Assembly (NCBI GenBank): GCA_031286205.1
Contig: JAITUR010000069.1
Coordinates: 1 to 51,779 of the forward strand
Direction of reading: 5' to 3'
Origin: Treponema sp.
Lineage (GTDB): Bacteria > Spirochaetota > Spirochaetia > Treponematales > Breznakiellaceae
Length of the DNA stretch: 51,779 bases
Each line of letters begins with the position of its first letter. Position 1 is the stretch's first letter. Made by a program: the position numbers and the translations under genes. Positions 1 through 9,059 of this stretch are shown in pieces. The notes beneath the pieces are model-generated. The model saw only the letters and a list, made by a program, of their open reading frames with translations, was not told the origin of the DNA and searched no databases.

Positions 1-455
1 ATGCTGGAAAAAAGCAAAACCCTTGAAGGCTACAGCATATTTATAGGTAAAATTAAAGAGCTAAAGGCGAATAGCTTTACACTTGACCCGCAGTCCGCTT
101 TCAGCGGACATTTAATCCATTCCTTAAGAGAGCCAACACCGAAGGTGTTGATGAATCGATAAGATCCGCTGTAAGATATTGTTTAGAGAACGATATTTTA
201 ACAAATTTTTTAAGAGCCCACGAAGGAGAGGTGGTAGATATGATATTAGAAGATTTAACTATGGACGAATGGATGGACTTGCGCTACGAGGAAGGTTTGG
301 AACAGGGAATAGCCACAGGGCGTGAAGAAGGTATGGAGCGAGGTATAGAGCAAAGCTCCAAGCAAATTGCTCGTAATTTGTTAGCAGAAGGCTCTACGAT
401 TGAATTTGTCCAAAAAACAACCGGGCTTCCCATAGAAACAATACAAACATTATAA
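1..455 (+). pseudogene. Rpn/PDDEXK-type transposase-like protein, C-terminal remnant
   Basis: This is the C-terminal part of a gene of the Rpn family (recombination-promoting nuclease, PD-(D/E)XK transposase-like). The N-terminal catalytic part would lie left of the window. Bases 1-72 read in one frame (a YSIFIGKIKELK-like stretch). The family's conserved continuation (SIRSAVRYCLENDIL, then NFLRAHEGEV) is in another frame from about 132. The two are separated by about 60 inserted bases that include a 7-bp hairpin at 93-109. The tail from about residue 20 of the 231-455 segment carries the short charged EEG..GIATGREEG repeats typical of these proteins. The frame break makes it a pseudogene. 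Family assignment rests on remembered motifs and is fairly secure for the tail. Confidence 0.6.
93..109. repeat. Small perfect hairpin inside the Rpn remnant
   Basis: Seven bases (GTCCGCT) and their exact reverse complement surround a 3-base loop. The hairpin lies in the segment that interrupts the Rpn reading frame, so it may be part of a small inserted repeat. Confidence 0.5.
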
Positions 456-463
456 AGTTGTCC

Positions 464-495
464 AGCCCAACACCTAAGAATTTATGTGCTGGGCT
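464..495. repeat. Inverted repeat after the Rpn remnant
   Basis: The arms AGCCCAACAC and GTGCTGGGCT pair over 10 bases with one G-T pair, around a 12-base loop, starting 9 bases after the Rpn stop codon. Neither strand has a clear T-run after the stem, so a terminator role is possible but weak. Confidence 0.4.
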
Positions 496-499
496 AAAA

Positions 500-667
500 A
501 TGCGGAATCTAAAGCAGAACGACAAGCGTGTAAACGATATTATTATAGCCCTGAACAATCTTATAGAACATCCAAACCAACCAAACGGATCGGCTTTGGC
601 ACTAATTAGCGCGCTAGGTCGTGATCATGCATGGTATAAAACATTCGATTATTTGCTGAAAATGTAG
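500..667 (+). CDS. Possible small hypothetical protein
   Basis: An ATG at 500 opens 55 codons ending just before the DUF2804 gene; a TTG at 458 in the same frame is an alternative start. No Shine-Dalgarno sequence or recognisable domain is visible. It could be a real short gene or the tail of a decayed one belonging to the neighbouring Rpn remnant. Confidence 0.22.
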   Translation: MRNLKQNDKRVNDIIIALNNLIEHPNQPNGSALALISALGRDHAWYKTFDYLLKM

Positions 668-682
668 TAAACTTAAGTAAAG

Positions 683-1735
683 ATGTATACTAGAGAAATA
701 CAGGCTCCCAGAGCTTCGCCAATAGAAGACGGAAACCCTCTTATAGGCACTTGGGATAGGGCATTTGACAAGGTTGACCTCTTGGAAATCCGTAAACCCT
801 TTTCCTTGCCGCTTCCCCGCTGGGCAATAAATACCAGAATTAAAGAATGGCAGAGTTTTAGCGCCAGAAACGACAATATAATGCTGGAAGCCCTTTTTTG
901 CGATCTTAAACTATACAGAATGGCACAGGTTTTGGTTTACGATACTCAAAGCGGAGAAAAACATCTATATAGAAAAATCAAACCGGGTACGGGCTGGACT
1001 TTGTCGCAAAGCCTTGCAAATACATCCATAGATAGCCATTCTTACAACTTTTATTTTCGTATTCACAGCTGGCTGGAAGCCAATACGGTAATACTGGATA
1101 TTAATATTGCTGCATCCCGCCGCAAACCTTCGCTTACAGCTCATCTTGCGTACAATGTTAATAATCAAAATACTACCCCTCTGGCGGTTTCTTTGGGAAT
1201 AGCCGAACGGCGCACAATGTACGCTTACAAGACTTTTTCTCCTGTCCAGCACGGAGATATAGTTTGGGGGGGGCGGCATATCAGCTTAAAACAGGAAAAT
1301 TCTTCGGGGTTTTTCTGTGATTATAAAGGGTTTTTCCCCTACCGTATGCAGGCAGTAATTTGCAGCGCAATTGGTTATAAGAAAGGAAGCAAGCGATTTG
1401 GCTTTCATATTGCCGAAAATCAAACAAAGGAGCAAAACAGGAACAACGAAAATGCCTTATGGGTAGACGGTAAACTTACGCCCTTGCCGCCTGTGCGTAT
1501 AACCATGCCCAATGGCCCGGACGGCGTATGGGTTATTCAGGATGTCGAAGGAATGATCGACCTAACCTTTACGCCAAAAGAGCTAAACAGAAGCGGTATG
1601 CAGCTTGTCTTTACAAATGCTGATTATAATGCGCCTATAGGTTATTATAATGGTATGTTATTAACATCGGAAGGCGAACAAATAGAAATAAAAAATTTAT
1701 TGGGAATTGGAGAAAAACTTGTTTTACGGGTATAA
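683..1735 (+). CDS. DUF2804 family protein
   Basis: This 350-residue protein matches, from memory, the DUF2804 family: an N-terminal region rich in R, W and F (LPLPRWAINTRIKEWQSF near residue 45), beta-rich sequence throughout, and a C-terminal half with W/G/D motifs. No biochemical role is known to me. There is no signal peptide or membrane segment, so it is probably cytosolic. The stop is followed after 2 bases by the start of the next gene, so the two are almost certainly co-transcribed. No strong ribosome-binding site is visible before the ATG. Confidence 0.65.
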   Translation: MYTREIQAPRASPIEDGNPLIGTWDRAFDKVDLLEIRKPFSLPLPRWAINTRIKEWQSFSARNDNIMLEALFCDLKLYRMAQVLVYDTQSGEKHLYRKIKPGTGWTLSQSLANTSIDSHSYNFYFRIHSWLEANTVILDINIAASRRKPSLTAHLAYNVNNQNTTPLAVSLGIAERRTMYAYKTFSPVQHGDIVWGGRHISLKQENSSGFFCDYKGFFPYRMQAVICSAIGYKKGSKRFGFHIAENQTKEQNRNNENALWVDGKLTPLPPVRITMPNGPDGVWVIQDVEGMIDLTFTPKELNRSGMQLVFTNADYNAPIGYYNGMLLTSEGEQIEIKNLLGIGEKLVLRV

Positions 1736-1737
1736 CT

Positions 1738-3837
1738 ATGGCAAAGAAGAATAACGCAATTTATGCGCCGGGAGAACTAAGCAAAGTTCGAGAAAAACTG
1801 GGTGTTACAGACGAAAGCGAAGCAAAAAGAATGATGCAGCTTCTTGGCGGAGAAGTAGGTTTTGAACGAGCCGAAGAAGCTCAGGCAGCAAAAAACACAA
1901 GATCCGGCAAGCGCGGATCCCCTATCGAAACAGCCGACGGCAAAAGACAAGGCCGCAGGATTGATCTTGCAGGCGACGACGAAAATAGAAGCAGAAGTAA
2001 AACAAAACATACAGGGCCGTATCCCGGAGATGATCCCTCTACTCCTGTAAAGCTAAGTTATGCGGAAAGAATTAAAATGGATCAATATGCGGGTCAGATG
2101 TTGTTCGAAATTAAAAGCTCCATGCAGGTTGTTACTTCGATATTTTCTTTTTTTAAAGAACCGGTAGATTATGTAAATCCTCGTTTTGTAACCAAGCGCA
2201 TGAATGAATATTACAACAAAATAGAAAAACTTGTTAATGCTACAAGAAATCTTTTTCCAAAAACCAGTAAAAGAAGAAATAATCATTTAAAAAGAGCGTC
2301 TCCTTTTGTTTATAAAATTATAGAGACCATACGCAGTTGGAATATAGAAGATCTAGCAAAAAGTATTGCGGAACTTCAGGCTCATCCGCGTGCAATAAAA
2401 GTTTCCGATTTCTCCGAAGTTTTAAAATATATTTATAAACCCCTTTTTGTTTTGGACGATCTAAGCATAGAAAATGTTAAATCCGCGTTTAAATTGGTTT
2501 ATAAAATTCTTTACATAGAAAGTCCGATAGAAGCAAAAGATAAATATCAGGTTGTTATACGCAATATTATAGCATCATTAATGGATATAAGGCGAAATGT
2601 TCATTTTGGAATGTATCCGTTTTTAATGAAGCTTATTTCGGATCGTTTTATTCCTTACGAAAGATTTTTTATAGAAAGACGCAGGCGTTTTTTGGCTCTT
2701 ATGGATATCGCAGAAACAGAACAGTTAAACGCTGCCGATTTAAGTCCGAACCAGATAGAAAGCATCGATGTAGAAGCGCTCCAGCAAGAATTAGGCTCCG
2801 AAGATGATACAGAAGAACAGCCTGATGAAGTTTCCGAAGAAGAAGGCCAGGCAAAAGAAGACCCCAACGATCCAAAAACTATAGAACGCAAGGCAAAAGA
2901 AGAAGCCGATAGAATCGAGCAAAAAGCCCTTGAACAGGGGCGTAACGCACTGGAAGCTATCTTCCCGCAAGCAGGCTGGAGAAGTCTGCACGAGTTTCCG
3001 GATCTTTACCCGTATTTTGCAAATGTTTACAGCATGAGACATGGTTACGAACTGATTGCGCCTACAGATCCATTGCAGCAAGTTTCCGTATTAATGAATA
3101 TTCTGGACGATCTTTTTATTGGACTGCGTTATATAAGTTTTGGCGTTGTTACAGGTCCCGACGGAAATTCTGTAAGAGTAGGCGATGAACTTGGCGAAAC
3201 TTTAAATAACTGGAGACGATACATAGAAGACAGTTTTTCCAAAGATTATCTTCCGCGTTTGTCGGAATATTGCCGTATTTTGGAAAATTCAAACGAATCA
3301 AGGTCGTCAGCTTATGCCAAAAAAATTCTAAACGAGCTTCACTGGATAAAGCGGCTTTATTTTCTTCCGTACTACAAGTTCGAATCTATTGGGCCGCCGC
3401 CATTTACAAAAAAAGATATTATTCCCATTTACAGTTTAATAAGAAAAATAAGAAAAATTCTTACAGGGGTTGCAATAGGTATTGAACAAGGAATACGCGC
3501 CGGCGGCGCTTCTGCAAAAGCATCCTGCAATGGAATTAACAACCCGTGGGAAAATTATAATTTTCAGGTTCCTAACCCTGCTTCCAAAAGACTGGACTTG
3601 CTTTTACCGCCGGAAAGAAGAATTAACGCATCTATTATTTTCTTTACATTATCTGCGGTAACTTTATTGGATCATATTATTAATAACGAGAGCAGTTGGG
3701 CTTATGGAGGCCGTCCGGGTCCGTTGTTCAGAAGCCAAAAAGGCGAAGGTATTATTCCTGTATTTGGCGTAGACGAAAAATTGGACGCAGACCAAATTTT
3801 TAAAGAAACCTTAAAAAAAGCAAGGCAGCAGGGCTAA
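1738..3837 (+). CDS. Large conserved-type protein of unknown function
   Basis: The product has 699 residues and I recognise no named domain. The first 100 residues are charged and low in complexity (lysine, arginine, aspartate), which suggests a disordered head. From about residue 115 the sequence is helical, with many aromatic and basic residues. A very acidic stretch near residues 350-400 is followed by a short predicted coiled coil. The C-terminal third is again ordered. No signal peptide or membrane helix is seen. The style resembles large conserved treponeme proteins, but that is an impression. It follows the DUF2804 gene after 2 bases and converges on the M16 peptidase gene. Confidence 0.55.
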   Translation: MAKKNNAIYAPGELSKVREKLGVTDESEAKRMMQLLGGEVGFERAEEAQAAKNTRSGKRGSPIETADGKRQGRRIDLAGDDENRSRSKTKHTGPYPGDDPSTPVKLSYAERIKMDQYAGQMLFEIKSSMQVVTSIFSFFKEPVDYVNPRFVTKRMNEYYNKIEKLVNATRNLFPKTSKRRNNHLKRASPFVYKIIETIRSWNIEDLAKSIAELQAHPRAIKVSDFSEVLKYIYKPLFVLDDLSIENVKSAFKLVYKILYIESPIEAKDKYQVVIRNIIASLMDIRRNVHFGMYPFLMKLISDRFIPYERFFIERRRRFLALMDIAETEQLNAADLSPNQIESIDVEALQQELGSEDDTEEQPDEVSEEEGQAKEDPNDPKTIERKAKEEADRIEQKALEQGRNALEAIFPQAGWRSLHEFPDLYPYFANVYSMRHGYELIAPTDPLQQVSVLMNILDDLFIGLRYISFGVVTGPDGNSVRVGDELGETLNNWRRYIEDSFSKDYLPRLSEYCRILENSNESRSSAYAKKILNELHWIKRLYFLPYYKFESIGPPPFTKKDIIPIYSLIRKIRKILTGVAIGIEQGIRAGGASAKASCNGINNPWENYNFQVPNPASKRLDLLLPPERRINASIIFFTLSAVTLLDHIINNESSWAYGGRPGPLFRSQKGEGIIPVFGVDEKLDADQIFKETLKKARQQG

Positions 3838-3850
3838 CAAGCTTTTTTCT

Positions 3851-6772
3851 TTACACCGGTAAAATCTTTACATCTGTGCCCAGCGACTTTGCCGCCTGTT
3901 CCGCAATTTTTGTGCCGGCAATAATAACTGTCCCTGTCGGCTTTCTTGCGCTAAGGGAGTCAAACGCATTTGCAATATCATTGGTTGTTAAAGAAACAAG
4001 GTTTTCCAATTTTCTTTTACGGTAACTGTCTTCTATGCCGTAGAGGTAACGGTAAAAATCTATTAGTCCGTTTTCTGCGGCAGTGCGCGGGCGGGTTTCT
4101 TTTGCATAACAGCCAATTATGGATTTAACAAGAAAATCGTTATCGCATTTGCCGTAAGAATTATCTTTTAATATTGCGTTAATAGATTCCAGAGAACGCA
4201 TGGGGGTTGGGTCGCGGTAGGTGGCAAAAGATACGCAGTTTTCTACACTGTCGCTGTTTACCATTGCGCCATAAGCGCCGCCTTTCATGCGGATAGTTTC
4301 CCACAATACCCCGGTAGAAAATTGATGCGCCAATACAGATTCCGCAAGCTGTTCTTTTGTATCGAATGGCGCGGCATTCAGCGAATATCCGGCAAAACCC
4401 ACCTGCAAAGACGGAGAAGCAAAGACTTCTTTTTGTCCGCCCTCTTTTACTTCGCTGTCTGCAAAACCGGAAGCCGAACGGGAAACAGGCGCGCCAAAAC
4501 GGCTGAATCTTTGCGCTATTTGCGTGCCTGCATTGTCAAAAGAAGCTCCCGTAATATTAACAATAAGCCCCGAACATAGAATTTTTTCGCGCAAGTTATT
4601 TAATTTTGCGGCAATTTCCGGGGCGGAAATATTCTCCAGTTTATGGATAAACTCGATCTGAGACAAACCATTCCACATTTCTTCTGTCATTCTGGGACGG
4701 GAATTAAACCTTCCTGCCCTGCCTGCCGCATGCATATGACCCATAGGCGCAAGACTGGAATCGATCTCGTTTTTCATCTCCAATACAAGATCGTTTAACC
4801 GGCGATGATCCTTAAAATCTGCTTCGTTTATTAACCTAAGAGCCAAATCCAGCGATTGCGGTATTTTTTCGTCCAGACATTTTAGGCGGAAAACAATCCA
4901 GTCTCTTCCCAGCAAATCCGGTTTATCGTGTTTTTTATCTGTACTGGTTCCGGTATGAAGCAGCGCAATAAAACCGCCCACTGTTCTGGCAAGCAAGCTG
5001 GATACTTCGCCGTAATCCATGCCGGGAAGCCCTGTAGAAATAATAGCTCTTGTAAAAAACGGCAGCCACAAATAATCTTCCAATGACAAAATATCGACGG
5101 GGAAAGCAAGGTCTATGTATGTAATTCCGTTGGTGTAAAGATCATGGTAAAGAGCCGGTACTCCGTTTAAATCTTCGTGACGGCGGTGAATTATATCCGC
5201 ATCTGCAGAAAGATCGCTGCGTTCCAAGTGCGGAATGGATGCAAGCGCTTCCGGGCTGTCGGGTTCGTTTTGAATTTTTTCCAGAATTTTATTTTTTTCT
5301 AAAATACTCTTTCGTTCTTCCGCTGTCATGTTTTTTTCGATTAAAGCAAGATCGGCGGCTAGCTTCTCTTCCTGTTTTGGCAGGAAATCTTCTTTGGGTT
5401 CGATAATAACAAGAGCCCGATGCTGATTATCCAAAAAGTATTTTTTTATAAGATTTTCGAAATATCTTTTATCCTTTGCAAGATTATCTTTTATTTTTGC
5501 CAAAAGCGGATCCAAAAGCAGGCTTTCCCACGGCTTACAGCCATGCAGCCATGTTCTGAGCGAACGGCGCATCCAGATTAAGGAAAAAGGTCCGCCAGAA
5601 CGGCGTATTTCCCGCTGTGAAAATTCCATAGACAAAAGCGCAGCTTCTATATCTTCGCCGGGAATACCGTCGTCATAGAGTTTTTGAAAAAGCCCCATAA
5701 TAAGTTTTTCTATTTCTTTGCTTTTTTGTTCCGGGCTGCCGTCCACTCCTCTAAGACCGGCAACAAATAATGTTTCGCGGATTTCGCCTTCCAAACCGGA
5801 TACCGGAGTTATATCCTCTCCAAGACCGGATTCTATCAGTGTTCGTGTCAAAGGAGAACCGTCGTGCCCTAAAAGAATTTCTGTAAGTGCCGCAAGAGCG
5901 ATATTTTCGTACATATCCGTAACATCATTGCAAAGCCAGGAAAGAAAAACTGTAGATTTACATTCGCTCCCCGCAGGACACGGAATATGGTAATTTCTGG
6001 GCGAGTCCCATTTTTTAGTTAATTTGATTGGATCGGACGCTTTACCGGACTCCAGTTTGGAAAAGAATTCTTCGTTTAAAAAGTCCAACTGTTTTTCTGT
6101 GGGAATATTGCCTGCCAAAAAAATCCGGCAGTTGGCTGGAGAGTATCGTGTACGATGAAACTCCTTAAATTGTTCCCATGTTAAATCTGTAATATGTTCG
6201 GGAGCGCCGCCGGATTCAAAAGAATAGGGAGTGTCCGGCATAATCGATTTAATAGACCAGTGTCCGGCATAAGTATCCAGCGAAGAATACGCGCCTTTCA
6301 TTTCGTTATAAACAACACCGGTAATGGACAATTTACCGTTATCTGCAAACTCCAGTCTGTGCCCTTCCTGCATAAAAGTCCATTCAGGCAAAAGAGGACG
6401 GAATACGGCATTGCCGTAAACAGACATTAAATTAAAATAGTCGTGTTCATTTATGGAGCTTGCAGGATACACGGTTTTGTCGGGGAAAGTCATTGCATTT
6501 AAAAAAGTTTGCAGGCTCCCCTGTGCAAGAACAATAAACGCTTCTTTTAAGGGATAACGCTCAGAGCCGCAAAGAACCGAATGTTCCAATATATGCGGGA
6601 CTCCCGTATCATCGTCTACAGTTGTGGTAAATGTAAACGAAAAAAGATTTTCGATGTCATCATTTAAAACATGGAAAACTTCTGCTCCGGTTTTTTTGTG
6701 TTTTGCCCAAATACCTTTAGCTTTAAGTTCGGGTAAATCGACTTCTTCTAAAATTACAAATCCGTTGTTCAT
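3851..6772 (-). CDS. M16C family metallopeptidase (presequence-protease type)
   Basis: This 973-residue zinc peptidase resembles PreP/Cym1, which fold a clam-shell chamber and degrade short unstructured peptides. The inverted zinc motif HILEH occurs near residue 60, in the typical context TGVPHILEHSVLCGS. The downstream glutamate ligand is in NEMKGAYSS near residue 155. The length matches the fused, single-chain M16C subfamily. No signal peptide is present, so it probably clears peptides in the cytosol. The start codon overlaps the fliG1 stop by 4 bases (ATGA), indicating translational coupling with fliG1. Confidence 0.88.
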   Translation of the reverse strand: MNNGFVILEEVDLPELKAKGIWAKHKKTGAEVFHVLNDDIENLFSFTFTTTVDDDTGVPHILEHSVLCGSERYPLKEAFIVLAQGSLQTFLNAMTFPDKTVYPASSINEHDYFNLMSVYGNAVFRPLLPEWTFMQEGHRLEFADNGKLSITGVVYNEMKGAYSSLDTYAGHWSIKSIMPDTPYSFESGGAPEHITDLTWEQFKEFHRTRYSPANCRIFLAGNIPTEKQLDFLNEEFFSKLESGKASDPIKLTKKWDSPRNYHIPCPAGSECKSTVFLSWLCNDVTDMYENIALAALTEILLGHDGSPLTRTLIESGLGEDITPVSGLEGEIRETLFVAGLRGVDGSPEQKSKEIEKLIMGLFQKLYDDGIPGEDIEAALLSMEFSQREIRRSGGPFSLIWMRRSLRTWLHGCKPWESLLLDPLLAKIKDNLAKDKRYFENLIKKYFLDNQHRALVIIEPKEDFLPKQEEKLAADLALIEKNMTAEERKSILEKNKILEKIQNEPDSPEALASIPHLERSDLSADADIIHRRHEDLNGVPALYHDLYTNGITYIDLAFPVDILSLEDYLWLPFFTRAIISTGLPGMDYGEVSSLLARTVGGFIALLHTGTSTDKKHDKPDLLGRDWIVFRLKCLDEKIPQSLDLALRLINEADFKDHRRLNDLVLEMKNEIDSSLAPMGHMHAAGRAGRFNSRPRMTEEMWNGLSQIEFIHKLENISAPEIAAKLNNLREKILCSGLIVNITGASFDNAGTQIAQRFSRFGAPVSRSASGFADSEVKEGGQKEVFASPSLQVGFAGYSLNAAPFDTKEQLAESVLAHQFSTGVLWETIRMKGGAYGAMVNSDSVENCVSFATYRDPTPMRSLESINAILKDNSYGKCDNDFLVKSIIGCYAKETRPRTAAENGLIDFYRYLYGIEDSYRKRKLENLVSLTTNDIANAFDSLSARKPTGTVIIAGTKIAEQAAKSLGTDVKILPV

Positions 6773-7938
6773 ACAAATACATCCTCGTCGCTTAAAAGTA
6801 TAATATCGCCCTTTTCCCGGGCATCTCTAAACCAAAAAAGGAATTCGCCGGCTGCAGTATCGCAATCTTTTTTTGGAACTGCGCCCATTATTTCGTATTC
6901 TTCGCGAATCAATTTTCTACGGCCGGCAGACATACAAGAAAGAATTTTGTCGGTAAAATCTTTTCCTCTGCCTTTTAATAAAATTGCAATTTCCGTATCT
7001 GACATTAATTTTAACTTATCCTGAATAGGACGATCAATAGTGTAAATAACATCATCCAGGGTGTAGAGTTTTTCTTTTAAATCTTTGCCGACTAACGGAT
7101 CGTCCTTTTCTATTTCTTCTATAATTTTGTCGCCAAAAGCAAAGTCGCCCTGTTTAAGAATTGCAGCCAAAGCCTGCATACCGTCTATTTGAATATCGTT
7201 GGAATTGCCGGCAATGTGCCTGACTTTTTCTTTTAATACCGCAGATATTTGCTCCAGCACTTCCGGGGATATTTCTTTTTGATACGCCATGCGTTTTAGA
7301 ATTTCCGGCTTTTTGTCCGCCGGCAGCTTGCTTATAGTTTCTGCAGAAACTTTTGGCGACATTCTGGAAAGAATTACCGCTGTTGTTTGGGCATTCTCCG
7401 ATTTTAAAAGCATTAAAAGTTGATCTGCGGAAAAATCTTCCAAAAACGCAAAAAGGTTTTCTTTGGAAGCTGGGATTGCCTTGTTAAGAATTTCTTCGCC
7501 TTTGTCCGGACCCTTTGCCGCATAAAGAATACGCCTGGCTGCCTCTATGCCGCCGCGCGACGAACCATGAAACCGGTATGGGCGGGAAAACAGCTCTGTA
7601 AACTCGGCAAAGATTTCTTCTCTTTCTTCCGGTTTTATTACATGAGTAAGCGCAATTTCTTTGGAAATTTCATCGACCTGTTCGGGATCAAGTTCTGCAA
7701 GGATTTCCGCCGCTTGCTCGCTGCCAATTAAAATAAGGAATTTGGCAACTTTGCGGTATTTTGATTCCTCGCCTGAAGAAGTTTTTTGCCGGAAATTATT
7801 GCTTACAGGTATTGTCCTTGGGGTTATAGTCTTTTTTTCGAAAAACACGCCTTTAGGATCGTTGGGGGTCTGCGGCATTTCTTTAAGATTGAGTGTTTTT
7901 TTATACATATCAGCACCATGCCGAAAAAGGTTTCCCAT
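6769..7938 (-). CDS. fliG1: FliG1-type flagellar motor switch protein
   Basis: FliG forms part of the flagellar C-ring and couples the MS-ring to stator torque. This 389-residue protein shows the FliG N-domain (KFLILIGSEQAAEILAELDP), a middle domain and a C-terminal torque helix region (LDDVIYTIDRPIQDKL, then GRRKLIREEYEIMG). The usual EHPQ motif of the middle domain reads ENAQ. Spirochaetes commonly have two FliG copies; the divergence and the location outside a flagellar operon suggest this is FliG1. An alternative start 10 codons in (MYKKTL) exists; the upstream one is kept because a -10-like box lies 8 bases before it. It is coupled to the M16 gene. Confidence 0.8.
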   Translation of the reverse strand: MGNLFRHGADMYKKTLNLKEMPQTPNDPKGVFFEKKTITPRTIPVSNNFRQKTSSGEESKYRKVAKFLILIGSEQAAEILAELDPEQVDEISKEIALTHVIKPEEREEIFAEFTELFSRPYRFHGSSRGGIEAARRILYAAKGPDKGEEILNKAIPASKENLFAFLEDFSADQLLMLLKSENAQTTAVILSRMSPKVSAETISKLPADKKPEILKRMAYQKEISPEVLEQISAVLKEKVRHIAGNSNDIQIDGMQALAAILKQGDFAFGDKIIEEIEKDDPLVGKDLKEKLYTLDDVIYTIDRPIQDKLKLMSDTEIAILLKGRGKDFTDKILSCMSAGRRKLIREEYEIMGAVPKKDCDTAAGEFLFWFRDAREKGDIILLSDEDVFV

Positions 7939-7959
7939 ATCAATTTATTATGGCATACT
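7931..7959 (+). promoter_or_regulatory. Possible promoter of the M15 peptidase gene
   Basis: TTTCCC and CATACT are separated by 17 bases, with CATACT ending 8 bases before the ATG at 7968. It overlaps the divergent fliG1 promoter candidate. The -35 match is weak. Confidence 0.3.
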
Positions 7960-7975
7960 TTAAGAGTATGAACAA
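7947..7975 (-). promoter_or_regulatory. Possible fliG1 promoter, close to the start codon
   Basis: On the minus strand TTGTTC and CATAAT are separated by 17 bases, and CATAAT ends 8 bases before the ATG at 7938. The -35 box is poor. It would give a leaderless or nearly leaderless mRNA. Confidence 0.35.
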
Positions 7976-8906
7976 GTTAAAACTTTTAGCGGGCATAATT
8001 TTTATTATTAACACAGGAAACCTTTTTGCAATGGGAGGCAATGAAGTAACTCCCGGCAGCGAGGGAATGGCAATTTCTCAGACGCAGTCTGCCGCTCAAG
8101 CAGCAAGAGCGGAACAGGTAATGAAGGCGCTTGCCGAGGCATATCCGTACCAGATAGACAGGGTGGAACTTCGCAATGGCGACTGGGCAGTTTTATTAAG
8201 GGGAACCTGGTACTATTTTGCGGGAGGCAAGATGCTGCCGGAAAATCTTTTATCGAGTGCATCAAGCTATACTCCTCATGGTTTTTATAGTTATCAGGCG
8301 GAATTGCCTGAATGGAAAATTCCAAACGCCGAAGAACAGGAGCGTCTTCGCAGTATGTCCGCTGCAAGGAATCAAACTCAAATAAGAAGATCGCCGCATT
8401 TTTTTGATAATCTTTGGCGGACGCGCAACCGCAGCGAATCTTATGACAGAGTAAAAACCATGCGGTTTCTTGGAAAATCTGTAACTGTTCATTTTATGAT
8501 TATGGAAAAACTTGCGTTGGTAGAAGAAACCATCCTAACGGCGGCAAAAACAAATTCGCAGGTTCAAACATGGATAAACAATATTTCAGAATTGGCAGGA
8601 TGGCAATGGCGCAACATTGCAGAAACAGATACGCGGTCGTATCATGCGTATGGACTTGCAATTGACATTATTCCAAGATCTTACAGCGGCAGAGAAACCT
8701 ACTGGTTATGGACACAACGACACAAACCCGACTGGTGGAATGTTCCGTATACATCAAGGTATCATCCGCCGGATGCCGTTATAAAAGCATTTGAAAAATA
8801 CGGTTTTATTTGGGGCGGCAAATGGTTGTTTTACGACACTATGCATTTCGAATACCGTCCGGAAATATTAATATTAGGCGGAATGCCGCCGGAAATTCGC
8901 AGATAA
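7968..8906 (+). CDS. M15 family D-alanyl-D-alanine carboxypeptidase-like protein, exported
   Basis: The product is 312 residues long from the ATG at 7968. The start is chosen because it opens directly onto a signal peptide (MNKLKLLAGIIFIINTGNLFA); the longer open frame upstream runs back through the fliG1 start. The C-terminal half carries the M15 zinc and catalytic motifs: SYHAYGLAIDI near residue 225 (the SxHxxGxAxD pattern) and MHFEY near residue 295. M15 enzymes cleave peptidoglycan peptide bonds, so it probably trims cell wall in the periplasm. It is divergent from fliG1 and appears to be monocistronic. Confidence 0.82.
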   Translation: MNKLKLLAGIIFIINTGNLFAMGGNEVTPGSEGMAISQTQSAAQAARAEQVMKALAEAYPYQIDRVELRNGDWAVLLRGTWYYFAGGKMLPENLLSSASSYTPHGFYSYQAELPEWKIPNAEEQERLRSMSAARNQTQIRRSPHFFDNLWRTRNRSESYDRVKTMRFLGKSVTVHFMIMEKLALVEETILTAAKTNSQVQTWINNISELAGWQWRNIAETDTRSYHAYGLAIDIIPRSYSGRETYWLWTQRHKPDWWNVPYTSRYHPPDAVIKAFEKYGFIWGGKWLFYDTMHFEYRPEILILGGMPPEIRR

Positions 8907-9019
8907 TTTTTTTGTGTTAATTAAATTTTTCTTATATTGCAAGCAAATACACTCACATTGTTAGGTGAAAATCAATTATTTTTAAGTAAAAACTATAAGT
9001 GTGTAAATTACAACTGTCA

Positions 9020-9035
9020 GTTATTTGCAAATAAC
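9020..9035. promoter_or_regulatory. Perfect 16-bp palindrome, candidate operator of the XRE gene
   Basis: GTTATTTGCAAATAAC is its own reverse complement. It lies 25 bases before the XRE start codon and covers the predicted -35 box (TTGCAA, 9025-9030), as expected for autorepression. Confidence 0.6.
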
Positions 9036-9053
9036 GCAGAATAAATTGACAAT
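9025..9053 (+). promoter_or_regulatory. Predicted promoter of the XRE gene (leaderless)
   Basis: TTGCAA and GACAAT are separated by 17 bases; GACAAT ends 6 bases before the ATG at 9060. No Shine-Dalgarno sequence fits, so transcription would begin at or next to the start codon. Confidence 0.5.
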
Positions 9054-9059
9054 TAAGAA

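Noticed and set aside
464-495. Inverted repeat as a terminator
   Set aside because: No T-run follows the stem on either strand, so it is listed only as a repeat.
594-610. TTGGCACTAATTAGC as a second sigma-54 promoter
   Set aside because: The -24 part matches, but the -12 part lacks TTGC at the right spacing, and it lies inside an open frame.
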